Part shown: positions 26,801-36,069 of the stretch, one piece after another
How positions within the stretch are numbered: position 1 is the first letter of the stretch
Layout: every line of letters begins with the position of its first letter
Origin: Flavobacteriales bacterium
GTDB lineage: Bacteria; Bacteroidota; Bacteroidia; DT-38
Assembly: GCA_013214205.1 (NCBI GenBank)
Contig: JABSPQ010000127.1
Span: 1-64,000, forward strand
DNA length: 64,000 nt
Reading direction: 5' to 3'
Program-made: the position numbers and the translations under genes
Notes under the pieces: model-generated
Seen by the model: the letters and a program-made list of their open reading frames with translations, nothing else
Databases searched by the model: none
Told to the model about the DNA's origin: nothing

Positions 26801-28835
26801 AATTTCCAGTAACTACATATTCAACCACTTTAGCCCTTGCTTCCAAAACTTCGGTTGAAGCAGTAAACCCTACTCCTGCTGTTGTAGAAGTTAAAGTCAA
26901 TACTGGACCAACAGATGAAACAGAAACACCTTTTTCATATAATTCAATAAATTTCTCTGTAACAAAGTCTGCAAGAGATTGTTTTATATCTCCATTTTTA
27001 AGTGCAATAAAATATGCATCTTCTATTGTATCAGATGTGATTAATGTTAACAATACAGCTCCACCCATACCGTCAAAACTGAATACTTCTTCTTGTTTAG
27101 AGTATCCGCTATCATTAATCATTGTGTATGTTGTAAACGGATCACCCGCAGTAATAGCTGTTAATGTAATTACACTATCTGTAGCCGTAACAGCAACTGA
27201 ACCATCTATTATTGGATTTGCAGCTGCAAAGTTTGCCAATGTAGTAGCAAGGTCTGTATCAAAATCAATTGAATAATCTGTACCGTTAACAGTTATATGT
27301 CCTTTACCGCAAGTCCCTTCAATATGATGCTCTACAATTTGTGCAACTGGAGTTTCTTGCACCAACGTACTAGTAAATACCACACCAATTTCTCGAGAAG
27401 TTAAAATTATTGTATCTCCACTAACTGATAGATCCGTATTGGTATAACTGGAAATATTCGCTGAATCAGTATCGAAAAAATTTGAAACCGTAGTTGCAAG
27501 GTCTGTATCGTATACTACTCTAAATATCGAACTGTCAGTAACACTATTAAAAATGGTAAGTGTTGCTGAACCCGAGTCTCCTGTTAGTACATATTTATCA
27601 ACTTGATTAACACTACCAACTGCATTATTAATTGAATCTATCGTAAATGGCTCGCCTTCTTCCGCGGCAGTTAAAATAATTACGCCTGTATCAGCAGTTA
27701 CTTCAATTTTCCCCATTAACCCAGTTAGCCCTGCTGCGTTTGCTGTAGCAAAATCATCGGCACTCGTAGCCAAATCACCATTAAAAGTTGCTGTATATAT
27801 TGTATCATTAATATAAAAATTTGCTGTTCCTTCAGTTCCAGTTAATGTTATTGCAGTAACCTGTTTTGTTCCCCCATCAAAATTATCAAAAATGACAGCT
27901 GGGTCAGTTCCACTTAAATCACTAAATATTAAACTTTCACCAATATTTGCAACACCTATATTGTCATCTGCTTCAAGATCTGCACCAAATGCAATAACAA
28001 AATTTGCTGCTGTTGTTTCTAGATCAGTATCAAATGTATGTGTATAAGGTGTTCCACTTCCAACTTGCAATGTCATAGAACCACCCGTTCCAATTAAAGT
28101 TAATGTAGTTGAGTTGATTGCGTTAGTCCAAGAATCACCGCCATCAGAAGAAACCATTAGACCATGATGAGTTGCTGCATAAATCCTTTCAGAGTTAGAT
28201 GGATCTGCTGCCATTTCGTTTACATATTGCCAAGCTTCTTGATCTCCTGTTGTCCAAGTAGAAGCAAGTTGAGTAAATGTAGCTCCGTTGTCTTCCGATT
28301 TAAAAACACCTTGTCCTGGCAAACCTGTTTCACCATCACCCATTGGGTACATAAAGCTTTCTCCCGTTCCTACATAAATATCGTTGTCTGCACCTTGTGT
28401 AATGCTTGCAATGGCCAAACTCGACATATTATCGGCAGCAGGCTCCCAAGTTGTTCCTCCTGTTTGAGAAACAAATAGGCCACCACTAACTGATCCTGCA
28501 AACATTCTTGAAGAATTACTTTGGTCGTATAAAATGCTTCTGGTTCTTCCTCCAAAGTTATTTGGCCCTCTAGATTCCCAAGTTAAGTTTAAACTCTTAC
28601 GAATAGAACGTCTACTATTCGTTCTAGCCTTATCCACATCAGCTTTATCAATTTTTCCAGTTATCTGATTCTTACGAACATCAAACAAAAAACTTTCTGA
28701 AGTAGCAGACTTTGATTCCTTTTCTTTTAAAGGTTTGTTGCCAAATCGTGGATCTTGATGGAGTTTAAACGCGAATGTTACAAAGACAAATAACACTCCT
28801 ATTACTCCGATAATTACACTTAAATTCTTTCTCAT
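23850..28835 (-). CDS. Giant T9SS-secreted BNR-propeller protein with internal tandem repeats
   Basis: 1661 residues. The N-terminal signal anchor is MRKNLSVIIGVIGVLFVFVT. A beta-propeller of sortilin/BNR type begins at ~residue 90 (GGLFVSQTGGTTWEPAADNM, GVFKSEDNGATF, GLMVSSDGGDSWT). It is interrupted by ~625 residues of about seven degenerate ~85-residue repeats (residues ~242-868) and then resumes (GVYQSTDKGARWDLIGPGGL, IYNTRNGGSSF, GVYSTDDAGASWN). The C-terminus (SIYPNPVTDVANVSITVGES to KMVVIN) is a type A T9SS sorting domain, so the protein is surface-exposed or released. The gene is monocistronic with a hairpin terminator. Binding or adhesion is a plausible role but unproven. Confidence 0.9.
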   Translation of the reverse strand: MRKNLSVIIGVIGVLFVFVTFAFKLHQDPRFGNKPLKEKESKSATSESFLFDVRKNQITGKIDKADVDKARTNSRRSIRKSLNLTWESRGPNNFGGRTRSILYDQSNSSRMFAGSVSGGLFVSQTGGTTWEPAADNMSSLAIASITQGADNDIYVGTGESFMYPMGDGETGLPGQGVFKSEDNGATFTQLASTWTTGDQEAWQYVNEMAADPSNSERIYAATHHGLMVSSDGGDSWTNAINSTTLTLIGTGGSMTLQVGSGTPYTHTFDTDLETTAANFVIAFGADLEADDNIGVANIGESLIFSDLSGTDPAVIFDNFDGGTKQVTAITLTGTEGTANFYINDTIYTATFNGDLATSADDFATANAAGLTGLMGKIEVTADTGVIILTAAEEGEPFTIDSINNAVGSVNQVDKYVLTGDSGSATLTIFNSVTDSSIFRVVYDTDLATTVSNFFDTDSANISSYTNTDLSVSGDTIILTSREIGVVFTSTLVQETPVAQIVEHHIEGTCGKGHITVNGTDYSIDFDTDLATTLANFAAANPIIDGSVAVTATDSVITLTAITAGDPFTTYTMINDSGYSKQEEVFSFDGMGGAVLLTLITSDTIEDAYFIALKNGDIKQSLADFVTEKFIELYEKGVSVSSVGPVLTLTSTTAGVGFTASTEVLEARAKVVEYVVTGNLGEVTLYMNKDKYKFLDNGSVTEIAEKFYADYKAKLDTVEGIIMTQEDSLITFTAKVPGNDFPGFDGLLTSQSGELEVLATTLVPNFPLSKQVVYHMVGDLTPGIDKVILNVGSKYSLTTFKWENKADAPTLIEKINKFIKKDLNAKDAWNKQNITANRSGTSIYFTSSTQGGTFESEAPTVDKPSDLDAIYEVISEAVPAGDFEADQETTHENASCGLTGNRYTVIDNITSVNLGSSYFSDPANVSGLSGTFETLIGNVTGLDAVSFDSDSVARATDVEVGSDGSVIAIVGNVCFTSANGDPGTYVQRSNDFESNLLPIKGVGRIEVAIAPSDPNYVYASVAYTAEERDTEEKYLLEGVYQSTDKGARWDLIGPGGLSQSQFYPLFDGMYANTIVVNPNDRENILVAGLDIWKWTFDENWNKVSSAELELNDPLYVSTGIHDIVYHPTNTKTFYIATDAGIYNTRNGGSSFSKQNANYVSTQMLGAEMDVDGELLMSTVGNGVIYNSGFDINPNRGTQLYTDLGEVMSGGDVVISKIDPSIIFYSGTKFGYNGYEVINTVYRSENRGITVIDITQDEVYSSVVKMDLWESLYDTTNVDSVPYLTSGDPTEIVGSTIQLKSNTVMAGSGDFIYYWTTLTEDLSNRDKDSAWFTDVINSRFAVSGEDGSILIANDPLDIKTIPVAFGSIYEQHYYVPVELDTAAMHPATAIRFSADGNEIWVGMGGRLYRISKVLTLRGGKDVENLKISLVHDFEGRYITDIATSRKTSSHVVVTLGNYGNADYVYESQNATDATPLFISIQSDLPAMPVYSVLINLNDSTGAEIIIGTEYGVYSTDDAGASWNTDGDIIPQVPVTDLFQQYWKFSYTYGNLVAGTYGRGVYTSQDVVGVEEKVTVETSESSLSIYPNPVTDVANVSITVGESEKGVRLNVYSLSGTSIYTDVVTLIKGTNNFDLSVAGLSAGTYIVSATTSKEVLAAKMVVIN
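26230..28110 (-). repeat. About seven degenerate ~85-codon repeats inside the T9SS gene
   Basis: At protein level each unit follows a 'v..y.vtG..G.a.l.in...Y...fdtDLattaanFa......l....v.vt...d.i.LTa...G.pFt' pattern. Examples are HTFDTDLETTAANFVIAFGA, ATFNGDLATSADDFATANAA, VVYDTDLATTVSNFFDTDSA and IDFDTDLATTLANFAAANPI, with increasingly divergent copies towards the C-terminal end. DNA identity is low, so this is old duplication and not a recombining array. Confidence 0.8.
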
Positions 28836-29093
28836 CCCTATCTTTTTGTTTGGGGTTTTTAATGGTCGACCAAATTACACTAATAATACATCATAAAAAA
28901 GATTTCAAATTATAAAATTGACGATCTATTTTACAAGATGAAACTCATCTCGCAACGCATTAACTCTGAGTAATTTGAATATTTTAAAAATTGACAAACA
29001 AGTTCTGTTTTTTTCAATTCAAGACTAATACCCTAAACGCTTGTGAGCACCCTGAATGAAGAACAATAAAAAACAGATTATTTAATAAGGATA

Positions 29094-29957
29094 TTAGGCC
29101 ATATGGCGTTCTGCATGATATGACGACCTAACCAGCGGGCCTGATTCGACGTAATCAAAGCCTCTTTTTATTCCTTCAGCTTTAAGTGCTTCAAATTTAT
29201 CTGGATGAATAAATTCTACAACAGGAAGATGTTTAGATGTTGGTTGAAGATATTGCCCCATAGTAAGCACATCGCAATTAACTGAAACCAAGTCATCCAT
29301 GGCTTCATATATTTCGTCATCGGTTTCTCCTAACCCGAGCATCAAACCAGATTTAGAACGAATACCAGCCTCACTTACTCGCCTTATTACCTCCATGCTT
29401 CTATCGTATTTAGCTTGGATTCGAACTTCTTTTGTTAACCTTTTAACCGTTTCTATATTGTGAGATATTATTTCGGGAGCGGCTTCAATTAATCTTTGCA
29501 AATTATCCCAATCACCCTTAAAGTCTGGAATTAACGTTTCCATGGTAGTACCTGAATTTAACCTTCGGATAGACGCGATAGTTTTAACCCAAATATCAGA
29601 ACCGCCATCGGCCAGGTCATCCCTATCTACAGACGTTATCACACAATGTTTAACATTCATCAACTTTACAGCTTTGGCCACCTTAAGCGGCTCATAAATA
29701 TCAACATCATCCGGTCTGCCAGTAGATACGGCGCAAAACCCGCAAGAACGTGTACAAATATTACCCAATATCATAAAGGTTGCGGTTCCCTCACCCCAGC
29801 ATTCTCCCTTGTTTGGGCAATTGCCGCTGTCGCAAATAGTATTCAACTTATTGTCTCTTACTATCTTTTGAAGGTCGGTAAACTCAGGCCCACTAGGCAA
29901 CCTTACTTTAAGCCAATCAGGCTTCTTTTTCTTTTCTTTCGAGACTATGCTACTCAT
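29094..29957 (-). CDS. lipA: Lipoyl synthase (radical SAM)
   Basis: 287 residues. It inserts two sulfurs into protein-bound octanoate to make lipoate. The auxiliary cluster cysteines are C42, C47 and C53 ([12 protein letters not shown]). The radical SAM cysteines are C68, C72 and C75 (CTRSCGFC). RSSYHAERH near the C-terminus contains the conserved Ser ligand. The start overlaps by 1 nt the stop of the 244-residue upstream gene. Confidence 0.96.
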   Translation of the reverse strand: MSSIVSKEKKKKPDWLKVRLPSGPEFTDLQKIVRDNKLNTICDSGNCPNKGECWGEGTATFMILGNICTRSCGFCAVSTGRPDDVDIYEPLKVAKAVKLMNVKHCVITSVDRDDLADGGSDIWVKTIASIRRLNSGTTMETLIPDFKGDWDNLQRLIEAAPEIISHNIETVKRLTKEVRIQAKYDRSMEVIRRVSEAGIRSKSGLMLGLGETDDEIYEAMDDLVSVNCDVLTMGQYLQPTSKHLPVVEFIHPDKFEALKAEGIKRGFDYVESGPLVRSSYHAERHMA

Positions 29958-30691
29958 TAATTATGGAATTTTTTACCCATATAAAAACTTATGTAATACG
30001 ACAGGATAAAGCTTTGGTTTTCCTCAATCGCCATCAAAGGAATTTTCTTTAGATACATATCTGCCGTTAAGCCCACTTCTATTGCCATCACTCGATCGTA
30101 ATAAGAAGAAAAATCAAAATTCAAACCCAGTTTTGTATACAGGCCTGGCATTACTTTGGTTTCCAATAATCCGTTATTATAAGTGGCTCTTCCGTAAATA
30201 TTACCAGGGTTATGTTCATCCGGATCATACCTTTCAATAATTCTATCGCTGCCATTATCCACAATTAAATATACTGGTTTTAAAAAAGCAATAGATGGCC
30301 CCACATGATAGTTGCATTTAATCTCTATATTTCTCAAAGACTCCTTTGCAGCTAGTGTTTTTTGCCAAAAAATACCCGATCGAAAAACAATCATTGAATT
30401 CAATTTACCATATCGATATGTTTTATCCTCGGCCACCCCATTTCTTGCAAATTTAACTTCCTTAGGGTGTCGCATGTTAAGCAATTCAAAAGAATACATT
30501 GACTTTTTCATCACTGATTTACCCTTCCGAGTACGATATCCCATATGAAATCCAATCCGATGAACTCCACCACCGAACATTTTTTCGCTACGGTACAAAA
30601 CATCTTGCCCTGGATCACTAACTTCCTTCTGACAGAAGCCATAACCTACGTTTGTGAGTAGAAAAATGAAGAAAAGGAATGATTGCTTCAA
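29957..30691 (-). CDS. Secreted protein of unknown function, possible small outer-membrane barrel
   Basis: 244 residues. A signal peptide ([20 protein letters not shown] with cleavage near CQ-K) is followed by alternating hydrophobic/polar strands ([75 protein letters not shown]). It ends in an aromatic-rich strand, [18 protein letters not shown], which suggests an 8- to 10-strand barrel. I do not recognise the family. It is translationally coupled to lipA (TAATG). A -7-like TATATTTG lies just upstream without a clear -33. Confidence 0.8.
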   Translation of the reverse strand: MKQSFLFFIFLLTNVGYGFCQKEVSDPGQDVLYRSEKMFGGGVHRIGFHMGYRTRKGKSVMKKSMYSFELLNMRHPKEVKFARNGVAEDKTYRYGKLNSMIVFRSGIFWQKTLAAKESLRNIEIKCNYHVGPSIAFLKPVYLIVDNGSDRIIERYDPDEHNPGNIYGRATYNNGLLETKVMPGLYTKLGLNFDFSSYYDRVMAIEVGLTADMYLKKIPLMAIEENQSFILSYYISFYMGKKFHN

Positions 30692-30839
30692 TTCAAATGG
30701 ATATAATGCAAATATAAGTTTATATACGATCTAAGATAGGGAAAAGTATATGTATGCAATGATTTTACAATACTTTAAAAGCATCATTTATTCTCAGCTA
30801 AAATCTGGATAAACAATAAGATTTAACGAATTTTCCTGT

Positions 30840-30980
30840 TTAAGAAGGAATTTCTGCTTGATTAACAATAACATGTCCGTAAGCTGGACATCTATATGCA
30901 GAACCATGACCACCTCCACACGCACTTAATAATGAAATTGCGGCAACAGCTACGAGAAGTAAAACAACAAGTTTTTTCAT
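30840..30980 (-). CDS. Small lipoprotein, 46 residues
   Basis: The minus strand encodes MKKLVVLLLVAVAAISLLSA, then CGGGHGSAYRCPAYGHVIVN and QAEIPS. It is a textbook lipoprotein signal with a lipobox (LLSA-C21) and a mature part of only 26 residues containing two Cys and two His (CGGGH, CPAYGH). The mature peptide could bind a metal or form a disulfide, but nothing proves it. A well-formed promoter lies ~60 bp upstream. It stands alone between the lipA operon and ung. Confidence 0.85.
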   Translation of the reverse strand: MKKLVVLLLVAVAAISLLSACGGGHGSAYRCPAYGHVIVNQAEIPS

Positions 30981-31039
30981 TTATTGATAAGCCCTATCTT
31001 TTATTAGTGTCTAATACTTAAATTTGATTCACTGTTGTA

Positions 31040-31069
31040 CAAAGTTAATCTTTTAATCAATTTAAGCAA
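31040..31069 (-). promoter_or_regulatory. Bacteroidota-type promoter of the 46-residue lipoprotein
   Basis: On the minus strand: TTG (31067-31069), 19 nt, TAACTTTG (31040-31047). This is a full match to the TTG-N19-21-TAnnTTTG consensus, implying a 5' UTR of roughly 50 nt. Confidence 0.8.
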
Positions 31070-31139
31070 ATATCGTCTTATACGATTACACTTATTATAA
31101 GTTCTCTGTATATACTATTTATTGTTAATGTTACCTATT

Positions 31140-31817
31140 ATGGAGCAAGATTCAAGCATCCCCAAGATCCATCAAAGTTGGAAGAAAGTTCTTTACAACG
31201 AGCTTAATTCACAGTATTTCAAAGACTTAAATATTTTCTTATTGAAAGAGAAAAAGCATCATACCATATTTCCTGCGGTCGAAAATATTTTTTCGGCATT
31301 TAACAAAACAACCTTCGAACAGGTAAAAGTTGTAATAATCGGACAAGACCCTTACCATGGTGATAATCAGGCGCATGGATTGTCGTTTTCCGTTCCCGAA
31401 GGAATTAAGCTTCCGCCTTCATTAAAAAACATTTTCAAAGAGATAAACGTCGATCTAGGTAAAGGTATTCCTGAATCGGGTAATTTAGAAAGATGGGCAG
31501 ACCAAGGCGTGCTCTTACTTAATGCCACCTTAACAGTAAAGGCACACGAAGCCGGCTCGCATCAAAAAAAAGGATGGGAACCATTTACAGATGCAGTAAT
31601 TAAAAATTTATCGGATGGCAAGGAAAACCTCATTTTCCTTTTATGGGGCAGGTTTGCCCAAAAGAAGGCAAGCTTAATTGATGCCGATAAACATCACATT
31701 TTAGAAGCAGCACATCCATCACCCTTCTCGGCGTACAACGGTTTTTTTGGATGTAACCATTTCTCAAAAACTAACGAAATTCTAAGTTCTTTAGGATTAC
31801 CTGCGATTGAATGGTAA
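31140..31817 (+). CDS. ung: Uracil-DNA glycosylase, family 1
   Basis: 225 residues from ATG 31140. In-frame TTG 31122 and ATG 31128 would add 4-6 residues with no family support. It removes uracil from DNA in base excision repair. The water-activating Asp70 is in GQDPYHG, the Phe is in GLSFSVP, and the minor-groove loop is HPSPFSA (H192). LLLNATLTV and LLWGRFAQKK are also conserved. Confidence 0.95.
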   Translation: MEQDSSIPKIHQSWKKVLYNELNSQYFKDLNIFLLKEKKHHTIFPAVENIFSAFNKTTFEQVKVVIIGQDPYHGDNQAHGLSFSVPEGIKLPPSLKNIFKEINVDLGKGIPESGNLERWADQGVLLLNATLTVKAHEAGSHQKKGWEPFTDAVIKNLSDGKENLIFLLWGRFAQKKASLIDADKHHILEAAHPSPFSAYNGFFGCNHFSKTNEILSSLGLPAIEW

Positions 31818-31882
31818 GAACAGATATTTTACTAATCAATATTAGACCACTAACTTCGTTAGACTAAAAAATTCAAACAATT

Positions 31883-33607
31883 TTGACCAGGTCGTTTTAT
31901 ACTGCTGTTTTAATATTGGGCTTAAGCTTCTCTTTGTTTTCGAAAGACGACTTCAAGCTCACCATGCACATAAACGACTCTACAATCAATTTATCCAACA
32001 TCAAGAGTTTAGAAACTCCAAAAACAAAATTTAATAACCCCAAACAACGACTGAGCTACCTAAGATCAATCAGGTCGGAATTGATTGCCTCTGGATACTT
32101 GGGTGCTTATTTTATGCACGAAAAGATGGACAGTCTTTTACTGGAAACCACCCTATACCCCGGCTTTCAATACAAAGTTGCACAGTTAGGCCCAGGCAAT
32201 ATTAATGAAGGATTATTGAGCAAAATAGGATTCAGAGAGAAGCTTTACGCCAATAAGCCTTTCAATCAGCTTGAGGTTAAAAAGTTGATTGAAAAAATCT
32301 TGGTGCAATACGAAGACAGCGGCTACCCTTTTGCCTCGGTGGCAATGGAAAACATTTCGATTAGTTCGGATACAATTAGTGCAACACTCCATGTAGATCG
32401 AAAAAGAGAAATCGTAATCGATTCGGTTATAATTAAGGGTGATGCGGATATTGAGTACATATACATCACCAAGTACCTTGGGCTTAAAACTGGCGACCAG
32501 TATAGCGAAGCGGTAATTAAAAACATCAAGCCCAAACTCAACGAATTGCCTTTTATAAAAACGATTAAACCTTCTGTTGTACGTTTTACAGAAGACAAAA
32601 CGGAAATAATTTTGTATCTAGAAGATAAAAAGGCAAGTAAATTCAATGGAATCATAGGCTTTTTACCCAATAGTGAAACGAAAAAACTAACTGTTACCGG
32701 CGACGTTTTTCTTAAGTTAAACAACTCTCTTGGCAAAGGAGAATTGATTGAATTTAACTGGAGATCGCTCCAACCAAGAACATCCGATCTAACAACAAAA
32801 TTTAACTACCCATTTATTTTTAAGTCGCCATTTGGAATTGATTTAAACTTTAAACTGTACAAAAAAGACACTTTATTTATTACAACAGATTATCAACTAG
32901 GCGTGGAATATCTACTAAAAGGAGGTAATTATTTTAAAGTTTTTTGGGACAGAAAGAAAACTTCGCTGCTGAATGATCAAGATGAAAATTCGAGCGATTT
33001 ATATGCCAACACCGATTTTACTGTGTATGGTCTTGGAATGCGAAAAGAGAAGCTGGATTACCGGATTAATCCAAGAAAGGGCTATTCCATAGAAGGAGAA
33101 GTTGGTGTTGGAAGAAGAAAAGAAAAGGCTTTGATTAATGGCGATGAAGACCCCAAACCGAATACTCAATTTAAAACAAAAGGGAATTTGCATGTATTTA
33201 TTCCAATTAAAGCAAGAAGTACAATAATGATGCGAATCAACGGGGCATATTTATCAAGTGATAAAAATTACGACAACGAGATGTTCCGAATAGGTGGTCT
33301 TAAAACCTTTAGAGGATTCGATGAAGAAACTATTTTAGCATCTTCGTATGCCATTTTTTCTTTAGAATATAGAATCCTGTTGGAGCAAAATTCCAACGTT
33401 TATCTATTTACCGATGTTGGTTGGTTTGAGTATAAAAGTGTAAATAAAGAATTTAGAGATGATATTCCTTATGGGTTTGGCGCGGGCATGAATTTTCAAA
33501 CCAAAGCAGGAATATTTAGCGTAAACTATGCACTGGGGGCTCAACTAAACAATCCTATCTTGTTTAAATCGGCAAAACTTCATTTCGGGATTATAAACTA
33601 TTTCTAG
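31883..33607 (+). CDS. BamA/TamA-family outer-membrane protein
   Basis: 574 residues. A TTG at 31883 is the only start that keeps a signal peptide (MTRSFYTAVLILGLSFSLFS). Residues ~85-250 contain POTRA-like segments (FNQLEVKKLIEKILVQYEDS, GYPFASVAMENISI). The rest is a beta-barrel with the RGFDEETILASSYAIFSLEY strand typical of Omp85 proteins and a terminal aromatic (LHFGIINYF). It is smaller than the true BamA (~850 residues), so it is an accessory Omp85/TamA-like member. It precedes rmuC by 50 bp. Confidence 0.82.
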   Translation: MTRSFYTAVLILGLSFSLFSKDDFKLTMHINDSTINLSNIKSLETPKTKFNNPKQRLSYLRSIRSELIASGYLGAYFMHEKMDSLLLETTLYPGFQYKVAQLGPGNINEGLLSKIGFREKLYANKPFNQLEVKKLIEKILVQYEDSGYPFASVAMENISISSDTISATLHVDRKREIVIDSVIIKGDADIEYIYITKYLGLKTGDQYSEAVIKNIKPKLNELPFIKTIKPSVVRFTEDKTEIILYLEDKKASKFNGIIGFLPNSETKKLTVTGDVFLKLNNSLGKGELIEFNWRSLQPRTSDLTTKFNYPFIFKSPFGIDLNFKLYKKDTLFITTDYQLGVEYLLKGGNYFKVFWDRKKTSLLNDQDENSSDLYANTDFTVYGLGMRKEKLDYRINPRKGYSIEGEVGVGRRKEKALINGDEDPKPNTQFKTKGNLHVFIPIKARSTIMMRINGAYLSSDKNYDNEMFRIGGLKTFRGFDEETILASSYAIFSLEYRILLEQNSNVYLFTDVGWFEYKSVNKEFRDDIPYGFGAGMNFQTKAGIFSVNYALGAQLNNPILFKSAKLHFGIINYF

Positions 33608-33657
33608 CCTCTATTAACCGAATCAAATAACCTAACTTTGCTTTACTAAACAAGTAG

Positions 33658-34785
33658 ATGCTAGAGGGAGCCATTATATTTATCTTACTCATTTTAATTG
33701 CTGCGGTAGCTTATTTAATTATAGAATTAAAAAAGCAGCCTAAAGGAGCAACTGACTCTCAACAATTATTGGTTGATTTGAACGAAAACCTGAGAAAAGA
33801 AATTGGCGAAATAAGAAATAGAATGGAAGCGTCGAGTAATGAAAGCCGCAAAGAAGTTCAAAGCCAGATAGAGAAAATAAACTCAGAAATTTCCTCCTAC
33901 CAAAAGGCCTCTACCGAAACGATTCAAAAACAGTTTAGCAGCAGTTATAAAATAATTACGGAGGTTACCGAAAAGCTCACCAGTATTGAAGACACCAATA
34001 AACAGGTGCTTGGTTTTGCAGAACAAATGCGAAGTTTAGAAAATATTTTACAAAACCCAAAACAGCGCGGTATTCTAGGCGAATATTTTTTAGAAGCTTT
34101 ACTCAACAATATTCTGCAACCAAATCAATACAAGATGCAGTACAAGTTTTCTAACGGAGAAATAGTAGATGCGGCAATTTTTTTTAATAAAAAAATCATT
34201 CCTGTCGATTCAAAGTTCTCTCTAGAAAAATACAATCAGATGGTTCAAACGACCGACAAAGATTTAAGGATTCAATTAGAAAAAGATTTTAAAAACGACA
34301 TAAAGAATAGAATTGACGAAACAGCCAAGTACATTAGGCCAGACGAAGACACCACTGAATTTGCATTTATGTTTATTCCGGCCGAAGGGGTTTATTACAA
34401 CCTTTTAATATACAATGTAGGTACTGTAGAGATGAACACGCAAGATCTGATTGAGTATGCATTTGGCAAGCGCGTTATCATTGTATCACCAACTTCTTTT
34501 TACGCATATTTAGAAACTGTATTACAAGGCCTAAAAGCGCTTAAATTTGAAGAGTCGGTAAAAGACATTATAAAACGTGTAGGACTACTGGGAAAGCATT
34601 TAAATGCATACGAGATATTTTTAAATAAACTTGGGAAAAACCTAAGTACTACGGTAAACATGTACAATGATGCCTCGAAAGAATTTAAAAAAATTGATAA
34701 GGATGTTGTTCGAATTACTGATGCAAATGCCGCCAGTTCATTTGAACCGCTTACCATTGATAAACCAAATGAATTAACCGAATAA
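33658..34785 (+). CDS. rmuC: RmuC-family DNA recombination protein
   Basis: 375 residues. An N-terminal membrane helix (AIIFILLILIAAVAYLIIEL) is followed by a coiled coil to ~residue 130, then the RmuC nuclease-like domain (PKQRGILGEYFLEALLNNIL, VDSKFSLEKYNQMV, FMFIPAEGVYYNLL, VIIVSPTSFYAYLETVL). RmuC limits inversions at short repeats, probably by cutting DNA structures. A -7-like TAACTTTG lies ~20 bp upstream of the start without a clear -33. Confidence 0.92.
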   Translation: MLEGAIIFILLILIAAVAYLIIELKKQPKGATDSQQLLVDLNENLRKEIGEIRNRMEASSNESRKEVQSQIEKINSEISSYQKASTETIQKQFSSSYKIITEVTEKLTSIEDTNKQVLGFAEQMRSLENILQNPKQRGILGEYFLEALLNNILQPNQYKMQYKFSNGEIVDAAIFFNKKIIPVDSKFSLEKYNQMVQTTDKDLRIQLEKDFKNDIKNRIDETAKYIRPDEDTTEFAFMFIPAEGVYYNLLIYNVGTVEMNTQDLIEYAFGKRVIIVSPTSFYAYLETVLQGLKALKFEESVKDIIKRVGLLGKHLNAYEIFLNKLGKNLSTTVNMYNDASKEFKKIDKDVVRITDANAASSFEPLTIDKPNELTE

Positions 34786-34797
34786 TTAAGAACAATT

Positions 34798-36066
34798 GTG
34801 AGAAACAGTTCCATCTTATTTTTTCTTTTATTATGTGCTCTTGTTGCCTGTACAGGCCCTCGCAACATTAGCAATGTTAACTTGTCTTATTTATACAAGG
34901 ACGGTTCTCTTATAAAGCCAGAGTTTAAGATCTATCATTTATCGGCAAATAAATCAAGACTTTATTTAAAACTTAAATCCAACCAATTTCTTCATACGAA
35001 AGAACTAAACGACGAGAAGTTTAACGCTAAAATTATTGTTCGTGTTGATGTTTTAAATTCCTATGAATCGTCCGACCTCATCGATAGCGTTTCGGCCAGT
35101 ATTACACATTTTGGTGTAAATGAAGACAAGCACAAATTGCTAAAACACCTTGACCTTAATGTTACTATGAGTAGTAATCTTCTTCTAAAAATTACCATTA
35201 CTGATGTAAAAAGGCAGCTCACTAATATTTTCTATAAAAACATGAGCAAATCCAATAAATATGAAGGGCTCAACTTCCATATTGCTAAAGCGGGAAATGA
35301 GGGACCTCTGTTTGGAAATTATGTCGAAAACAATTCAGAATATCACATTATCTGTTCGAATCAAACTGTTCAAAAGCTCTATGTTAGATACTATAAAAAC
35401 ACTAAAACCCTACCTCTTCCACCGCATTCAACAAATAAAATTGAGCCCTTAAGCTATAAGGCAGACAGTTTGTTTATAATCAATATGGCCACGGATTCTA
35501 CTTTTATTTTTAAACCAAAGAGTCGAGGAGTTTACCATTTTCAAATAAACAAAGAGGTTAGAGATGGTTTGACCTTGGTTAATTTTACGCCTAACTATCC
35601 TAAAATTACCAGTATTGCAGAATTGGTAGAACCTCTACGATATATCACTAATAAGGATGAATTTATTGAACTGATTGAAAGTAAAAACAAAAAATCTTCT
35701 ATCGATAAGTTCTGGATTTCTTTAGGAAAAGACCCTACCCGATCTAAATCGTTGATTAAAACATATTATAAAAGAATAGAAAAAGCGAACGAAATGTTTG
35801 CCGCACATGTAGAAGGATGGAGAACGGATAGAGGGTTAATTTATGCAGTAATGGGCCCGCCTAACAGTATTTACAGAGTAAACAATTCGGAAACTTGGAT
35901 TTATGGTGAGGATCAAAGTCCTCAAGCACTTAATTTCACCTTTATTGTCAACAAAAATCCTTTTACCGACAACGATTATTATCTTATCAGATCAGAGGCA
36001 TATAAAAATGTATGGATGATGGCTGTGGAGAGTTGGAGACAAGGAAGGGCGTTTAATGCAAAATAA
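34798..36066 (+). CDS. GWxTD-domain lipoprotein
   Basis: 422 residues with a GTG start. The signal is MRNSSILFFLLLCALVACTG (lipobox LVAC). The C-terminal region carries the GWRTDRGLIYAVMGPPNSIY signature of the GWxTD domain, then WIYGEDQSPQALNFTFIV. The N-terminal ~280 residues are beta-rich and of unknown fold. GWxTD proteins are common in Bacteroidota, with unknown function. It lies 12 bp after rmuC and 3 bp before rlmB, in an operon. Confidence 0.88.
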   Translation: MRNSSILFFLLLCALVACTGPRNISNVNLSYLYKDGSLIKPEFKIYHLSANKSRLYLKLKSNQFLHTKELNDEKFNAKIIVRVDVLNSYESSDLIDSVSASITHFGVNEDKHKLLKHLDLNVTMSSNLLLKITITDVKRQLTNIFYKNMSKSNKYEGLNFHIAKAGNEGPLFGNYVENNSEYHIICSNQTVQKLYVRYYKNTKTLPLPPHSTNKIEPLSYKADSLFIINMATDSTFIFKPKSRGVYHFQINKEVRDGLTLVNFTPNYPKITSIAELVEPLRYITNKDEFIELIESKNKKSSIDKFWISLGKDPTRSKSLIKTYYKRIEKANEMFAAHVEGWRTDRGLIYAVMGPPNSIYRVNNSETWIYGEDQSPQALNFTFIVNKNPFTDNDYYLIRSEAYKNVWMMAVESWRQGRAFNAK

Positions 36067-36069
36067 AAG

